Of a stretch of 64,000 nt of DNA, positions 49,620 to 58,758 are shown piece after piece. A model generated the notes under the pieces. It was not told the DNA's origin. It did not search any database and saw only the letters and a list, made by a program, of their open reading frames with translations. The stretch is taken from assembly GCF_002008345.1 (NCBI RefSeq), contig NZ_MRAE01000003.1, positions 62,001 to 126,000 on the forward strand, given 5' to 3'. The stretch is from Clostridium tepidum. Lineage in GTDB: Bacteria > Bacillota > Clostridia > Clostridiales > Clostridiaceae. Position 1 is the stretch's first letter, and the number at the start of each line of letters is the position of its first letter. The translations under genes and the position numbers were made by a program.

Positions 49620-49979
49620 TTGAGATTATTAAGACAGTTAGGAATAATTTTGTTGATTTGCCTATTAGGTGAAGCTATACATGATTTCTTTAGGTTGCCT
49701 ATACCAGGAAATGTTATAGGGATGATACTATTATTTCTATGCTTATCCTCAGGTATAATAAAATTAACAAAAATAAACTATATAAGTAAGTTTTTACTTG
49801 ATCATTTAGCTTTTTTCTTCGTACCAGCAGGAGTAGGAATTTTATCCTGTATGCCTATGCTAAAAGGTAAATGGTTAGCATTTTTAGGAGTATGCTTAAT
49901 AACAAGTATTATTATAATAATTGTCACGGGTTGGACTATTCAATTATATATGAAACTAACAAGCAAGGAGGTAAAATAA
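49620..49979 (+). CDS. lrgA: CidA/LrgA family holin-like protein
   Basis: A 119-residue membrane protein with four TM segments and the family motif FFRLPIPGNVIGMILLF-type sequence (residues about 24-41) followed by FLLDHLAFFFVPAGVGI. TTG start with GAGGTG upstream. LrgA/CidA proteins resemble holins and have been linked to autolysis control and, in several bacteria, to pyruvate or small-acid transport together with LrgB. Its stop overlaps the lrgB start (TAATG), so the two are translationally coupled. Confidence 0.88.
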   Translation: MRLLRQLGIILLICLLGEAIHDFFRLPIPGNVIGMILLFLCLSSGIIKLTKINYISKFLLDHLAFFFVPAGVGILSCMPMLKGKWLAFLGVCLITSIIIIIVTGWTIQLYMKLTSKEVK

Positions 49980-50674
49980 TGATACAAGATCTTTTAAATT
50001 CTCCTGTATTTGGCATATTATTATCAATAATATGTTTTGAAATAGGGCTTTATATATATAGAAAAACAAAAATAGCCTTATTTAATCCGCTTTTAATATG
50101 TATAACTTTAATAGTCTTCATATTAATATTTTTTAACATTAAATTAGATAATTTTAATAAAGGTGGTAATTTTATATCTTTCTTTTTAGGACCTGCTACA
50201 GTAGTACTAGCTGTACCATTATATAAAAAAATAAATGTAATAAAAAAATACGCTATACCTATATTATTAGGGGTAACTGTAGGATCTATAACTGCTATGA
50301 TAAGTATATTCTATATTTCTAGGGAATTTGGTCTGACCAGTAAGATGTCTTATTCATTAATGCCAAAATCTATAACAACTCCTATAGGTATAGAAGTATC
50401 TAAAGTTTTAGGAGGTATACCTTCAATTACAGTATCAGCTATTATAATAACTGGTATAATGGGAGCAGTAATATCACCTATAGTATGTAAGATATTTAAA
50501 ATTAAAAATAATATAGCTATAGGTATTTCTATTGGCACATCTTCTCATGCTATAGGTACTACAAAGGCTATAGAAATAGGAGAAACTGAAGGTGCTATGA
50601 GTAGTTTAGCTATAGGAATAGCTGGACTTGTTACTTCTTTTTTAGCTCCTATAATAGTAAAATTTTTACATTGA
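49979..50674 (+). CDS. lrgB: LrgB family membrane protein
   Basis: The longest frame starts at 49871 inside lrgA, but ATG 49979 has AAGGAGG upstream and overlaps the lrgA stop by one base; it gives 231 residues. Six to eight TM segments are seen, and LrgB motifs FFLGPATVVLAVPLY, SLMPKSITTPIGIEVSK and GISIGTSSHAIGTTKA. It functions with LrgA in a membrane complex for autolysis control or small-acid transport; which of these applies here is open. Confidence 0.92.
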   Translation: MIQDLLNSPVFGILLSIICFEIGLYIYRKTKIALFNPLLICITLIVFILIFFNIKLDNFNKGGNFISFFLGPATVVLAVPLYKKINVIKKYAIPILLGVTVGSITAMISIFYISREFGLTSKMSYSLMPKSITTPIGIEVSKVLGGIPSITVSAIIITGIMGAVISPIVCKIFKIKNNIAIGISIGTSSHAIGTTKAIEIGETEGAMSSLAIGIAGLVTSFLAPIIVKFLH

Positions 50675-50773
50675 TTTTGTTATTTATATATTATTGTAAT
50701 TGGTTTATTTGCAACCATGTAATTATTAAAATTTTAAAATATACAAATTTGAGTTATTAAAATTCAAGTTTAG

Positions 50774-50808
50774 GCTGTTGATAAACATATTTTATCAACA
50801 GCTTTTTA
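50774..50808 (+). terminator. intrinsic terminator after lrgB (copy 2)
   Basis: GCTGTTGATAAA pairs with TTTATCAACAGC around CATAT and is followed by TTTTT. It is a cleaner version of the hairpin at 49398, so the operon is bracketed by near-identical elements. Confidence 0.8.
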
Positions 50809-50990
50809 GTTATTTTATATTTTACGATGCTTGTAAAAATTTTTATAATAGTTAAAAATTTACATGAAAAAAATTAATAATATTAAAATTTGGAATAAAT
50901 TAACAATAGATGGTATATATAATAAAAATTGACATATGGATCAAAATATAATATATTTATAATAAAAATATATTATTTTAGGGGTAAAAT

Positions 50991-51640
50991 ATGAAAAAAG
51001 TAAAAAAAGTCTAATTTTATCGTTAATTCTATTATTCATTCCAATGATAGTAATAGGATGTAGTTCTAAACCAAAAGTAAGTGCTGATGAAACAACAAAA
51101 ATGTTATTTGACTTCTATATTAAAGGAAATAAAGAATCTTTATCAAAAATTAAAATATCAAAAGAACAAATAGAAGAAGTTTCAAAAATGCAAAAGGATA
51201 AAACTATAGCCAAAATAAAAACTAATTTCACATCAGAAGGTTTAAAAATTAGTGATGAGCAAGCAAATCAAATATATGCAGCTAGAGTAGCAGCTTTAAA
51301 GAAATTATCAGGAAAGACTGAAGTTATTTCTCAAGATGATAAATCTGCACAAGTTAAACTAAAAGTAACTTATTTTGATGAAGTTGCTCTAGATAAAAAA
51401 GCAGGAATTGATACTGTGGAAGAAGTTGGAAAAATGAATCTTACAGATAGACAAGAAGCTATTAATAAAGCAAAAGATATCTATATAAAAAATTTAATAA
51501 AATCATACGGAAGTGTAAAACCATCATCTGATATGAAAGAACAAACTTTTAAACTGACTATAAAAGAACAAACTTGGATGCCAGAAGATATGAAAAATTT
51601 TGGTGAAAGCATTGTTAAATTAACTTCAGGAATAAAATAA
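50991..51640 (+). pseudogene. lipoprotein (DUF5105-like), frameshifted in signal peptide
   Basis: The ATG at 50991 has AGGGG upstream but its frame stops after MKKVKKV. Adding one A to the A7 run 51002-51008 gives MKKVKKSLILSLILLFIPMI followed by VIGC, a perfect lipoprotein signal and lipobox, continuous with the open frame to 51640 (about 216 residues). The mature part has no membrane segment and is Lys-rich, with IYAARVAALKKLSGKTEV; it looks like the DUF5105 group of clostridial lipoproteins, function unknown. The visible ORF from ATG 51044 would lack most of the signal. It could be phase-variable, a sequencing undercall or a recent mutation. Confidence 0.75.
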
Positions 51641-51740
51641 TCATTATAAGGATAAAATTTATTTTATAAACAATGGAGTGTTTCTAAATAAAAAATTACT
51701 AATTAAAATTGAAAAATTAATATTAAAACTATATATTTCT

Positions 51741-51780
51741 AATAAGGAGATGGAAAAAGATGTACCATCTCCTTATTATT
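51741..51780 (+). terminator. intrinsic-type hairpin after lipoprotein
   Basis: AATAAGGAGATGG pairs with CCATCTCCTTATT around an 11-base loop, a 13-bp perfect stem, followed by ATTA. The T tract is weak. The rest of 51781-52020 is A/T-rich with nothing recognised. Confidence 0.7.
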
Positions 51781-52037
51781 AGTGCAATTAAATTAATTAA
51801 TGGTTATAATATAATAATTGTTTTATATAAAATGTAATATATAACCTTGGCATATAAAAGTAATTATGGGAATAATCAGATAAGTTGGTTTTAGCAATTT
51901 AAATAATTTAAAAATCCAATATATAATAATTTACTTTCAATCAAAACTATGTAATAATATAAAAATGTAAAAACTTAAAAACTAAAAAATTTTATAAATG
52001 ATAATAATAAAATAATATAGTATAGTGAGGCGTAAAC

Positions 52038-53546
52038 ATGAAAATAGGATTTGATCACGAAAAATATCTTGAAGAACAATCAAAATACATCTTGGAAAGA
52101 GTTAATAATTATGACAAACTATATTTAGAATTCGGAGGAAAACTTTTATTTGATTTACATGCTAAAAGAGTATTACCTGGATTTGATGAAAATGCAAAAA
52201 TTAAATTACTACACAAATTAAGAGAAAAAGTAGAAATAATTATTTGTTTATATGCAGGAGATATTGAAAGAAACAAAATAAGAGGCGATTTCGGTATTAC
52301 TTATGATTTTGATGTTTTAAGACTTATCGATGATTTAAGAGAATATAATCTTGAAGTAAACAGTGTTGTAATAACAAGATATAATGGACAAGCTGCAACT
52401 AATATATTTATAAATAAATTAGAACGTAGAGGAATAAAAGTTTATAAACATGAAGCTACCAAAGGATATCCTACAGATGTAGATACTATTGTAAGTGATG
52501 AAGGATATGGTAAAAATCCGTATATTGAAACAACTAAACCAATTGTAGTTGTAACAGCTCCAGGACCTGGAAGTGGTAAATTAGCGACTTGTCTTAGCCA
52601 ACTTTATCATGAATATAAAAGAGGAAATGTAGCAGGATATTCTAAATTTGAAACTTTCCCAGTTTGGAATATACCTTTAAAACATCCTTTAAATATAGCT
52701 TATGAAGCAGCTACAGTAGATCTTAAAGATGTAAATATGATAGATTCTTTCCACTTTGATGCTTATAATGAAGTTGCTGTAAACTATAATCGTGATATTG
52801 AAAGTTTTCCTGTACTTAAAAGAATTATAGAAAAGATAACAGGAGAAGAATCTATTTATAAATCTCCAACAGATATGGGAGTAAATAGAGTAGGTTTTGG
52901 TATAGTTGATGATGAAGTTGTTAAAGAGGCATCTAAGCAAGAAATAATAAGGAGGGCCTTTAAAACAGCTTGTGAATATAAAAAAGGATATGTAGATAAA
53001 GAAACTTTCCATAGAGCTAAACTTATTATGGAAGAGCTCAAGTTAAAAGAAGAAGATAGGAAAGTTGTAGTTCCAGCAAGAGAATACGCAGCTAAATTAA
53101 AAGAAAAGACTAATAAAAGTGAGACTTGTGCAGTTGTAGCTTTAGAATTAGAAGATGGAACAATATTAACAGGTAAAAGTTCAGATATAATGGATGGAAC
53201 AGCTGCTGTAATTTTAAATGCAATTAAATATTATGCTAATATATCTGATGATATCCATCTTATTTCACCAGTTATATTAGAACCAATTATAAATTTAAAA
53301 GGAAATATTCTAGGCAGCAAAAGAACAGCTTTAAGCTGTGAAGAAGTATTAATGGCTCTTAGTATATGTGCAGCTACAAATCCAACAGCTCAAGTAGCTA
53401 TGGACAAATTATCAATGTTAAAAGGATGCCAAGCTCATTCAACTACTATTTTAAATACAAATGAGGAACAAACTTTTAGAAAGCTTGGAATAGATGTAAC
53501 TTGTGATCCTGAATATATTTCAGAAAGTCTTTATTATAATAACTAA
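52038..53546 (+). CDS. DUF1846 domain-containing protein
   Basis: A 502-residue soluble protein of normal family length. It starts with [14 protein letters not shown] and contains [20 protein letters not shown]-like [12 protein letters not shown] and a P-loop-like [20 protein letters not shown] near 175, then [13 protein letters not shown] and late [16 protein letters not shown]. The family (UPF0371) is widespread in anaerobes, and I know of no established reaction; the P-loop-like block suggests nucleotide or phosphate binding. A GTGAGGCG site precedes ATG 52038. It stands alone and is followed by a terminator. Confidence 0.9.
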   Translation: MKIGFDHEKYLEEQSKYILERVNNYDKLYLEFGGKLLFDLHAKRVLPGFDENAKIKLLHKLREKVEIIICLYAGDIERNKIRGDFGITYDFDVLRLIDDLREYNLEVNSVVITRYNGQAATNIFINKLERRGIKVYKHEATKGYPTDVDTIVSDEGYGKNPYIETTKPIVVVTAPGPGSGKLATCLSQLYHEYKRGNVAGYSKFETFPVWNIPLKHPLNIAYEAATVDLKDVNMIDSFHFDAYNEVAVNYNRDIESFPVLKRIIEKITGEESIYKSPTDMGVNRVGFGIVDDEVVKEASKQEIIRRAFKTACEYKKGYVDKETFHRAKLIMEELKLKEEDRKVVVPAREYAAKLKEKTNKSETCAVVALELEDGTILTGKSSDIMDGTAAVILNAIKYYANISDDIHLISPVILEPIINLKGNILGSKRTALSCEEVLMALSICAATNPTAQVAMDKLSMLKGCQAHSTTILNTNEEQTFRKLGIDVTCDPEYISESLYYNN

Positions 53547-53563
53547 AATAAATATATATCAAT

Positions 53564-53617
53564 ATGTCCTAAATTCATTATTTTTAAGTTTAGAATAATG
53601 GATTTAGGACACTTTTA
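53564..53617 (+). terminator. intrinsic terminator after DUF1846 gene
   Basis: TGTCCTAAAT with CATTAT faces ATAATG with ATTTAGGACA, followed by CTTTT. The remaining 53618-53920 is A/T-rich with no other feature seen. Confidence 0.8.
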
Positions 53618-53937
53618 AATTGCAATAATTATATTTTTGTGATAAAAGAGATAAATTTTATTGGAGATAGACTTAATATTTAGATATTATGATTACATTG
53701 ATATTATCTAGTATCAAATAATAAAGTTGTATCCAAATTTAAATTAAAGGTTAATTTTTATAATAAAATTTTAGAATTATAAAAAAAATATCAAAAAAAT
53801 ATAGATATACAAGATTATTTAATATAAAATATAATAGTAAATATTTAACTTAATAAGCAAATTAAATATTTATTTACAATACAGGGAAATTATATAAAGA
53901 ACCATTGATATAAATATATATAAGAAAGGAATGTTCT

Positions 53938-54483
53938 ATGTTAGAGACCATAATATTAGCTTTAATAGTGGCTAAATTAAAGGGATATAAGATAAAGCCA
54001 ATATTCAAATCATGGCATATATATCCTGTATTAGTTATAGAGTTTATATATTTAATTATACAAATACATATATTTTTAGGAAATTATAGTATAGTAGAAC
54101 ATATTAAAATATTAGAAACCATATATATTTGCTCTTATTTATTTATTATTATAAAATATGACCAATATATAAGTGCTGTTATAGGATCTATATTTATTTA
54201 TTTAGGTAGTATGCTAAATAAATTTGTTATAAGAGCAAACAATGGCAAGATGCCTGTGTTTCCTACTTTATCTTATTTTACAGGATATGCAAAACCTGAT
54301 TCTTTTATTAAGGTTAATGATATACATGTTTTAGGGGATTCATCTACTAAGTTTAAGTTTTTAACTGATATAATCGATGTAGGGTATAGTATTATGAGTA
54401 TTGGAGATATATTTATAAGATTTTTCGTTTTTATTATTATTTTTAATACTATAAAATATATAGATACTATAAAAAATAAATGA
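53938..54483 (+). CDS. DUF5317 family membrane protein
   Basis: A 181-residue protein with about four TM segments (2-14, 27-48, 60-75, 80-97 approximately) and a further one at 156-175. Between them lies a conserved loop with NNGKMPVFPTLSYFTGY and VLGDSSTKFKFLTDII, which matches the DUF5317 family. AAAGGA precedes ATG 53938. It lies just upstream of the first agr cassette, with its own intergenic region of about 185 bases on the far side, so it need not belong to the cassette. Function unknown. Confidence 0.75.
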   Translation: MLETIILALIVAKLKGYKIKPIFKSWHIYPVLVIEFIYLIIQIHIFLGNYSIVEHIKILETIYICSYLFIIIKYDQYISAVIGSIFIYLGSMLNKFVIRANNGKMPVFPTLSYFTGYAKPDSFIKVNDIHVLGDSSTKFKFLTDIIDVGYSIMSIGDIFIRFFVFIIIFNTIKYIDTIKNK

Positions 54484-54667
54484 ATATAAAAATATACACA
54501 TATTTTTAAAATTATAGGTATATGTATATTATTATAAATTTATTTATTGAAAAATATATATAAATTGCCAGATATTAAAATTAAGTTCGTTTTATTTCCA
54601 TAATCTTAATGATATAATTATAAAGTATGTATAAATATTTACATAATTAATAAAGGAGAAATAAAAT

Positions 54668-55120
54668 ATGCTAAAATTATCTGTAGTAGAATTTGTTGCA
54701 AGAGCTGTTCCAGAAGCATTTTTATTTATTTTTGCAATTTATACATTTTCTCATACTAGAATTAATAAAAAAAGATATTTATTATCTAGTCTCCTAATGA
54801 CAATAATGATATTTATAATTAGATCATTGCCAATAAGTTATGGTATTCATACAATACTTAGCATTATGGTACTTGTTTTATTAAGTTATACCATAAATAA
54901 AATAGATGTAACAATAGCGGTAAAAAGCACTATTATTACAATAATTTTACAGTTTATTTGTGAAGGCATTAATATATTTATAATACAATATGTTTTAAAA
55001 AATGATATGAACTATATATTTAATAATTCTAAATTAAAAACTATGTATGGCATTCCATCTTTGATTATTTTTACATGTATTGTATTATTACTTTATATTA
55101 GATTATTAGAAAAGGAATAG
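54668..55120 (+). CDS. agr-linked five-TM membrane protein X1
   Basis: A 150-residue, almost entirely membrane-embedded protein with five predicted TM segments. I do not recognise the family, but two paralogues lie in the window at 59031 and 61595. Shared positions include a Pro-Glu pair in TM1 (AVPEAF), a YLLSS-type start of TM2, IRSLPISYGIHTIL between TM2 and TM3, and an acidic residue in TM4 (ICEGINIF). AAAGGAG precedes ATG 54668. agrB1 follows after 7 bases, so it is co-transcribed with the peptide-processing gene. It could be part of the peptide receptor or an export accessory. Confidence 0.8.
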   Translation: MLKLSVVEFVARAVPEAFLFIFAIYTFSHTRINKKRYLLSSLLMTIMIFIIRSLPISYGIHTILSIMVLVLLSYTINKIDVTIAVKSTIITIILQFICEGINIFIIQYVLKNDMNYIFNNSKLKTMYGIPSLIIFTCIVLLLYIRLLEKE

Positions 55121-55127
55121 TTGAAAT

Positions 55128-55781
55128 ATGATTAATACGGAAATTATATCTAATAATATTGCAAAAAAGATAGCATTAGAATTAAATTTAGATAATGATA
55201 GAAAAGAAGTTATAGCTTATGGGATTTTTGCTTTCTTTCAAACTATATTTTCTATATTTCTTATAAGTGTATTTGGGTATATATTTAATACTTTGATTGA
55301 AGTTTTGGTGATATCCTTTACAATAAGTATATTGAGAAAGTTTTCTGGTGGGGTGCATGCCACTTCCCCAAATAATTGTGCTATTATAGGAACAATCATA
55401 TGTGTTGGATTTGCTAAAATGGTAATGCTTTTGGCAAATTTATTAACTAATATAAACGTAACATTAGTCTTAGGGATAATAATATTTTTATTTTCTTATT
55501 ACATTATTTATAAGTTAGCTCCTGTAGATTCTAAGTCTAAACCCATTGAGAAAGTTAAAAAAATAAAAAGGCTCAAGAAAAAATCCATTTTAACGTTAAA
55601 TATTTATGCAGTTATTATATTAATTAATTTTTTTTTATATTATAAAACTGGACATAAAAAATTTATTATATATTTTCTATGTATATATATTGGAGTATTA
55701 TGGCAAGTATTTACTCTTACTCAATGGGGGCATGTAGTGGTAAAAAAGTTAGATAATATTTTAAATTATTTATATATTTAA
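55128..55781 (+). CDS. agrB: AgrB peptide-processing protease 1
   Basis: A 217-residue membrane endopeptidase that cuts the C-terminal tail from AgrD and forms the thiolactone. The catalytic pair His77 and Cys84 lies in RKFSGGVHATSPNNCA, at the same residue numbers as in Staphylococcus AgrB. Four to six TM segments and the conserved YKLAPVDSKSKP loop are present. It lies 7 bases after X1 and about 220 bases before agrD1, a wider gap than usual. No agrA or classical agrC is adjacent. Confidence 0.95.
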   Translation: MINTEIISNNIAKKIALELNLDNDRKEVIAYGIFAFFQTIFSIFLISVFGYIFNTLIEVLVISFTISILRKFSGGVHATSPNNCAIIGTIICVGFAKMVMLLANLLTNINVTLVLGIIIFLFSYYIIYKLAPVDSKSKPIEKVKKIKRLKKKSILTLNIYAVIILINFFLYYKTGHKKFIIYFLCIYIGVLWQVFTLTQWGHVVVKKLDNILNYLYI

Positions 55782-56003
55782 GAAAGCATTAAATTAGTTA
55801 ATAGTTTTTATTTTTTATTAAACTTATATAAAATATTATTATGAAATTTAACATATGCGATTTTTTATTAGTTTTAGTTATTGATTTTTTACTTAATTAT
55901 TGAATGTAATATGATTTTAGTAAATGTATTGCGATTTAATAGTTTAATCAAATAATATTTATATAATTTAAAAGAACTAACATTATAAAGGGGGATAAAG
56001 AGC

Positions 56004-56138
56004 ATGAAAAAATTTAGCAAAAGGGCATTAATGTTAGTTGCAACATTTTCAACTCTTCTTGCATCTGTAGTAGCATCGTCAGCTTGTTACTGGTGTGTAT
56101 ATCAACCTGAAGAGCCAAAATGTTTAAGAGAAAAATAA
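56004..56138 (+). CDS. agrD: AgrD autoinducing peptide precursor 1
   Basis: A 44-residue precursor too short for most ORF callers; GGGGGA lies before ATG 56004. It has an amphipathic N-terminal leader (MKKFSKRALMLVATFSTLL), a small-residue stretch (VVASSA), the core CYWCV (28-32) and the acidic tail YQPEEPKCLREK. By analogy with the C. perfringens peptide CLWFT followed by HQPEEP, the signal is likely the five-residue thiolactone C28-Y-W-C-V32. Unusually, the ring has two Cys, and the tail a third. A terminator follows directly. Confidence 0.92.
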   Translation: MKKFSKRALMLVATFSTLLASVVASSACYWCVYQPEEPKCLREK

Positions 56139-56142
56139 AGAT

Positions 56143-56170
56143 AAGATCGGGTTGACCGATCTTTCTTCTT
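56143..56170 (+). terminator. intrinsic terminator between agrD1 and GGDEF gene
   Basis: AAGATCGG pairs with CCGATCTT around GTTGA and is followed by TCTTCTT. Readthrough would give a low level of the sensor gene relative to agrD1. Confidence 0.75.
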
Positions 56171-56203
56171 ACAAAACAATAGATATTAACGAGGTACAAT
56201 AAT

Positions 56204-57907
56204 ATGAAAGATGTAGAAAATAATAAACGTGATCAGATAAATAATATAGTATCCGTAGTAAAATTATCTTCTTTATTGTTTTCAGCTATAGCGATTTTTA
56301 AATGTTTTTTTAGTGGAAATAATAAAATGCTAGATTATAAAAATAACATGACTGGTATATATATTATATCTGCAACTATATTAATTTTTTCTTTTATATA
56401 TTGTGTGTGGGCATTTTTTATAACTAATAAACTTAGAAAAAAATATATTAAGAATATATATTTTATTGAAAATATAATGCTTATTTTATTATTTTTTGTT
56501 GTAGTTTTAGGAACAGGTACCTATGCTAGTGAATATAAATTTTTATTTTTATTTATTATTATTATAACAACTATACAGTCAGGGATGAAATGTGGAATAA
56601 TAATAGCATGTTTAGCTGCATTGATTATTCTAATTATGGATATTATATGTGTACCTAATTTAATAGTAAATGAATATTTTGAACAGGATTTAATATTAGC
56701 AGGAGTATTTATACTTACAGCTTGGCCTTTGGGGTTTTATGTAAAGGTAGAAAATGAGCATATTAAAAAACTTGAAAGTTTAGTTAATAAAGATGGTCTT
56801 ACCAATGTGTATAATCATAGATTTTTTCATGATGCTTTAAATAAGGAACTAATAGAGTGTAAAGAAAAAGATCAGGCACTTTCTATGATATTTATCGATA
56901 TAGACTATTTTAAGCATTATAATGATTTATATGGACATCAAAAAGGAGATAATGTACTTAGGGTTATAGGGCAAATTTTGAAAGTCAATACAAGAAAAGA
57001 AGATATAGTAGCAAGATATGGAGGAGAAGAATTTGCTATATTATTGCCTAATACTCAAGAAAAAGAAGCTATAAATATAGCAGAGAAAATAAGAAAAAAA
57101 ATAGAATACACTTATTTTGAAGGTGAAGAAAACCAGCCTAATGGAAATTTAACTGTATCTATGGGGATATCTGTATATCCTTATAAAGCTAAAAGTGATG
57201 TAGAACTTATCAAAAGTGCTGATGATGCTCTTTATAGAGCTAAATTTTTTAATAAAAACAGAGTAGAAGCATATACTTCCATATTAGACGAACTTAAAAA
57301 TGATATTGATGAAAAACATATAGATTTAGTAACATCAATAAAAACATTAATAAGTGTTATTAATGCTAAAGACAGATACACATATGGGCACGTTGAAAGA
57401 GTAGTTCTTTATAGTAGGTTATTAGTAGACAAGCTTAAATTAGCTGAAGAGGATAAAAAAAATTTTATATATGGAGCTTATATGCATGATATAGGTAAAA
57501 TAAATATTTCAAGAGAGATACTAAATAAAAAGATGCCCTTAACAAAAGAAGAATGGGAAATATTAAAGCAACATCCTTTAAATGGAGTTGAAATAATAAA
57601 ACCAGTTGGTTCTCTTCAAAATATTTCTGATTTAATATTACATCATCATGAGAGATATGATGGAAAAGGCTATCCAGATAAACTTAAGGGAGAGGATATA
57701 CCTTTTCTTGCTAGAGCATTAACTGTTGTGGATAGTTTTGATGCTATGACATCTAATAGACCTTACAATAGAAGAAGGACTTATGAAGAAGCTATTGAAG
57801 AATTAAAGAGATGTAGCAATACTCAATTTGATTCTTATATTGTGGAAAAGTTTATAGAGGTTATTATAGAAAATAAAGATAGTTTTGATGATTTAAGCTT
57901 ATTATAA
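56204..57907 (+). CDS. membrane GGDEF / HD-GYP c-di-GMP enzyme linked to agr
   Basis: 567 residues. The N-terminal membrane domain (about 15-180, six TM segments) ends in DLILAGVFILTAWPLG and is shared with the two histidine kinases downstream. A GGDEF domain (about 190-355) has the metal site FIDIDYF, active site GGEEF (273-277) and inhibitory RxxD (264-267), so it should make c-di-GMP. An HD-GYP domain (about 375-560) has HD (428-429), HHERYDGKGYP (GYP 489-491) and should degrade it. GAGGT precedes ATG 56204. Its place right after agrD1 suggests that the peptide signal or a related ligand controls c-di-GMP. Confidence 0.92.
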   Translation: MKDVENNKRDQINNIVSVVKLSSLLFSAIAIFKCFFSGNNKMLDYKNNMTGIYIISATILIFSFIYCVWAFFITNKLRKKYIKNIYFIENIMLILLFFVVVLGTGTYASEYKFLFLFIIIITTIQSGMKCGIIIACLAALIILIMDIICVPNLIVNEYFEQDLILAGVFILTAWPLGFYVKVENEHIKKLESLVNKDGLTNVYNHRFFHDALNKELIECKEKDQALSMIFIDIDYFKHYNDLYGHQKGDNVLRVIGQILKVNTRKEDIVARYGGEEFAILLPNTQEKEAINIAEKIRKKIEYTYFEGEENQPNGNLTVSMGISVYPYKAKSDVELIKSADDALYRAKFFNKNRVEAYTSILDELKNDIDEKHIDLVTSIKTLISVINAKDRYTYGHVERVVLYSRLLVDKLKLAEEDKKNFIYGAYMHDIGKINISREILNKKMPLTKEEWEILKQHPLNGVEIIKPVGSLQNISDLILHHHERYDGKGYPDKLKGEDIPFLARALTVVDSFDAMTSNRPYNRRRTYEEAIEELKRCSNTQFDSYIVEKFIEVIIENKDSFDDLSLL

Positions 57908-57949
57908 TAGAGGTATATATAAATTATTGAGATAAAGTGAGCAATATTC

Positions 57950-58030
57950 ATGTTTCCATGGACATTCTTCTGCAATCTGTATTTGTGCAATAGAAACTAT
58001 GTTAAAGAGGAAATACAGTATTTGAAATAA
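57950..58030 (+). CDS. putative 26-residue leader peptide upstream of GNAT gene
   Basis: ATG 57950, with AAAGTGAG about 9 bases upstream, opens a 26-codon frame (MFPWTFFCNLYLCNRN followed by YVKEEIQYLK) that stops at 58030. The terminator at 58065 follows, and then the GNAT gene. An AAATACAG/CTGTATTT stem overlaps the frame. This layout is that of ribosome-stalling attenuators that control antibiotic-resistance genes. Coding is suggested by position and ribosome site only; it could be chance. Confidence 0.45.
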   Translation: MFPWTFFCNLYLCNRNYVKEEIQYLK

Positions 58031-58064
58031 ATAGGCAATATTGGTACAATCCAAGTGTATGTAG

Positions 58065-58110
58065 ATAAATCCTATTATAAATGCAAAATTCGCATTTATA
58101 ATGGGGTTTT
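58065..58110 (+). terminator. terminator/attenuator just before GNAT gene
   Basis: CCTATTATAAATGC pairs with GCATTTATAATGGG around AAAATTC and is followed by TTTTTTATT. It ends only about 27 bases before the GNAT start, too close to be a terminator for the upstream gene alone. An attenuator role is likely. Confidence 0.8.
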
Positions 58111-58136
58111 TTATTATGTTAGGGAGGATTAATTTT

Positions 58137-58646
58137 ATGGGAGATAATAGTGTAGAGCTGAGACAAGAAGTTTTTAAATCAGATGCTTCAAAAATAATTA
58201 ATTGGTTGGAAGATAATGAAATAACTCAATATTTAAATGAAAAACAAAATGTAAGTAAAAGTATTAAAGATATAATGTATAGAATAAATATGCCTATTCT
58301 AACACATTTATTTAATCAAAATGGTAGTTTTTTTATGGTAACAAGTAGTGAAGATGAGCCTGTAGGATTTTTAAGACTTGTTCCTAAAAATAATGTTGCA
58401 GAGATGGTTATAGTAATAGGAGATAAAAATAAGTGGGGAAAAGGATTAGGCTCTAATGCAATATTAGAAGGATTAAAACATGCATTTTTTCAGTGGAGAG
58501 TAGATGAAGTTGTAGCAAAAATTAATTTTAAAAATCAACGTTCAAGAAAAGTATTTAAAAAAATTGGCTTTATAGAAGATAAAGAATTAGCAAAAGAAAT
58601 GCAATATTCTATGTCTATAAAAGAGTTTTTACAATTAGTAGCATAG
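58137..58646 (+). CDS. GNAT family N-acetyltransferase
   Basis: The longest frame begins at 58101 inside the terminator; ATG 58137 with AGGGAGG upstream gives 169 residues. It has the GNAT fold of the RimJ/SpeG type: VELRQEVFKSDASKI at the start, GFLRLVPKNNVAEMVIVIG (beta4), the acetyl-CoA-binding KWGKGLGSNAI and NQRSRKVFKKIGF near the end. Substrate unknown; candidates are a ribosomal protein, polyamine or antibiotic. It lies between two signalling cassettes, preceded by a leader ORF and attenuator. Confidence 0.85.
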   Translation: MGDNSVELRQEVFKSDASKIINWLEDNEITQYLNEKQNVSKSIKDIMYRINMPILTHLFNQNGSFFMVTSSEDEPVGFLRLVPKNNVAEMVIVIGDKNKWGKGLGSNAILEGLKHAFFQWRVDEVVAKINFKNQRSRKVFKKIGFIEDKELAKEMQYSMSIKEFLQLVA

Positions 58647-58725
58647 TTTTGATTATAAAAAATATAAAATAAGATAAAAATACTGATGAATTTACATATA
58701 AAATAAAATATAAAAAGTAATAATT

Positions 58726-58758
58726 GGCCATATGCAAAAATGTATATGGCCTTTTTGT
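58726..58758 (+). terminator. intrinsic terminator after GNAT gene
   Basis: GGCCATAT pairs with ATATGGCC around a loop of about 13 bases and is followed by TTTTTG. The remaining 58759-59030 is A/T-rich, with no agrD-like frame in any phase that I can find. Confidence 0.85.

Noticed and set aside
55859-55891. GATTTTTTA direct repeat before agrD1 as a regulator site
   Set aside because: The match is a T-rich word of low complexity in an A/T-rich region; it cannot be told from chance.
57908-58136. Possible c-di-GMP riboswitch near the GGDEF gene
   Set aside because: The conserved aptamer blocks of class I and II c-di-GMP riboswitches are not present; the leader-ORF model fits better.
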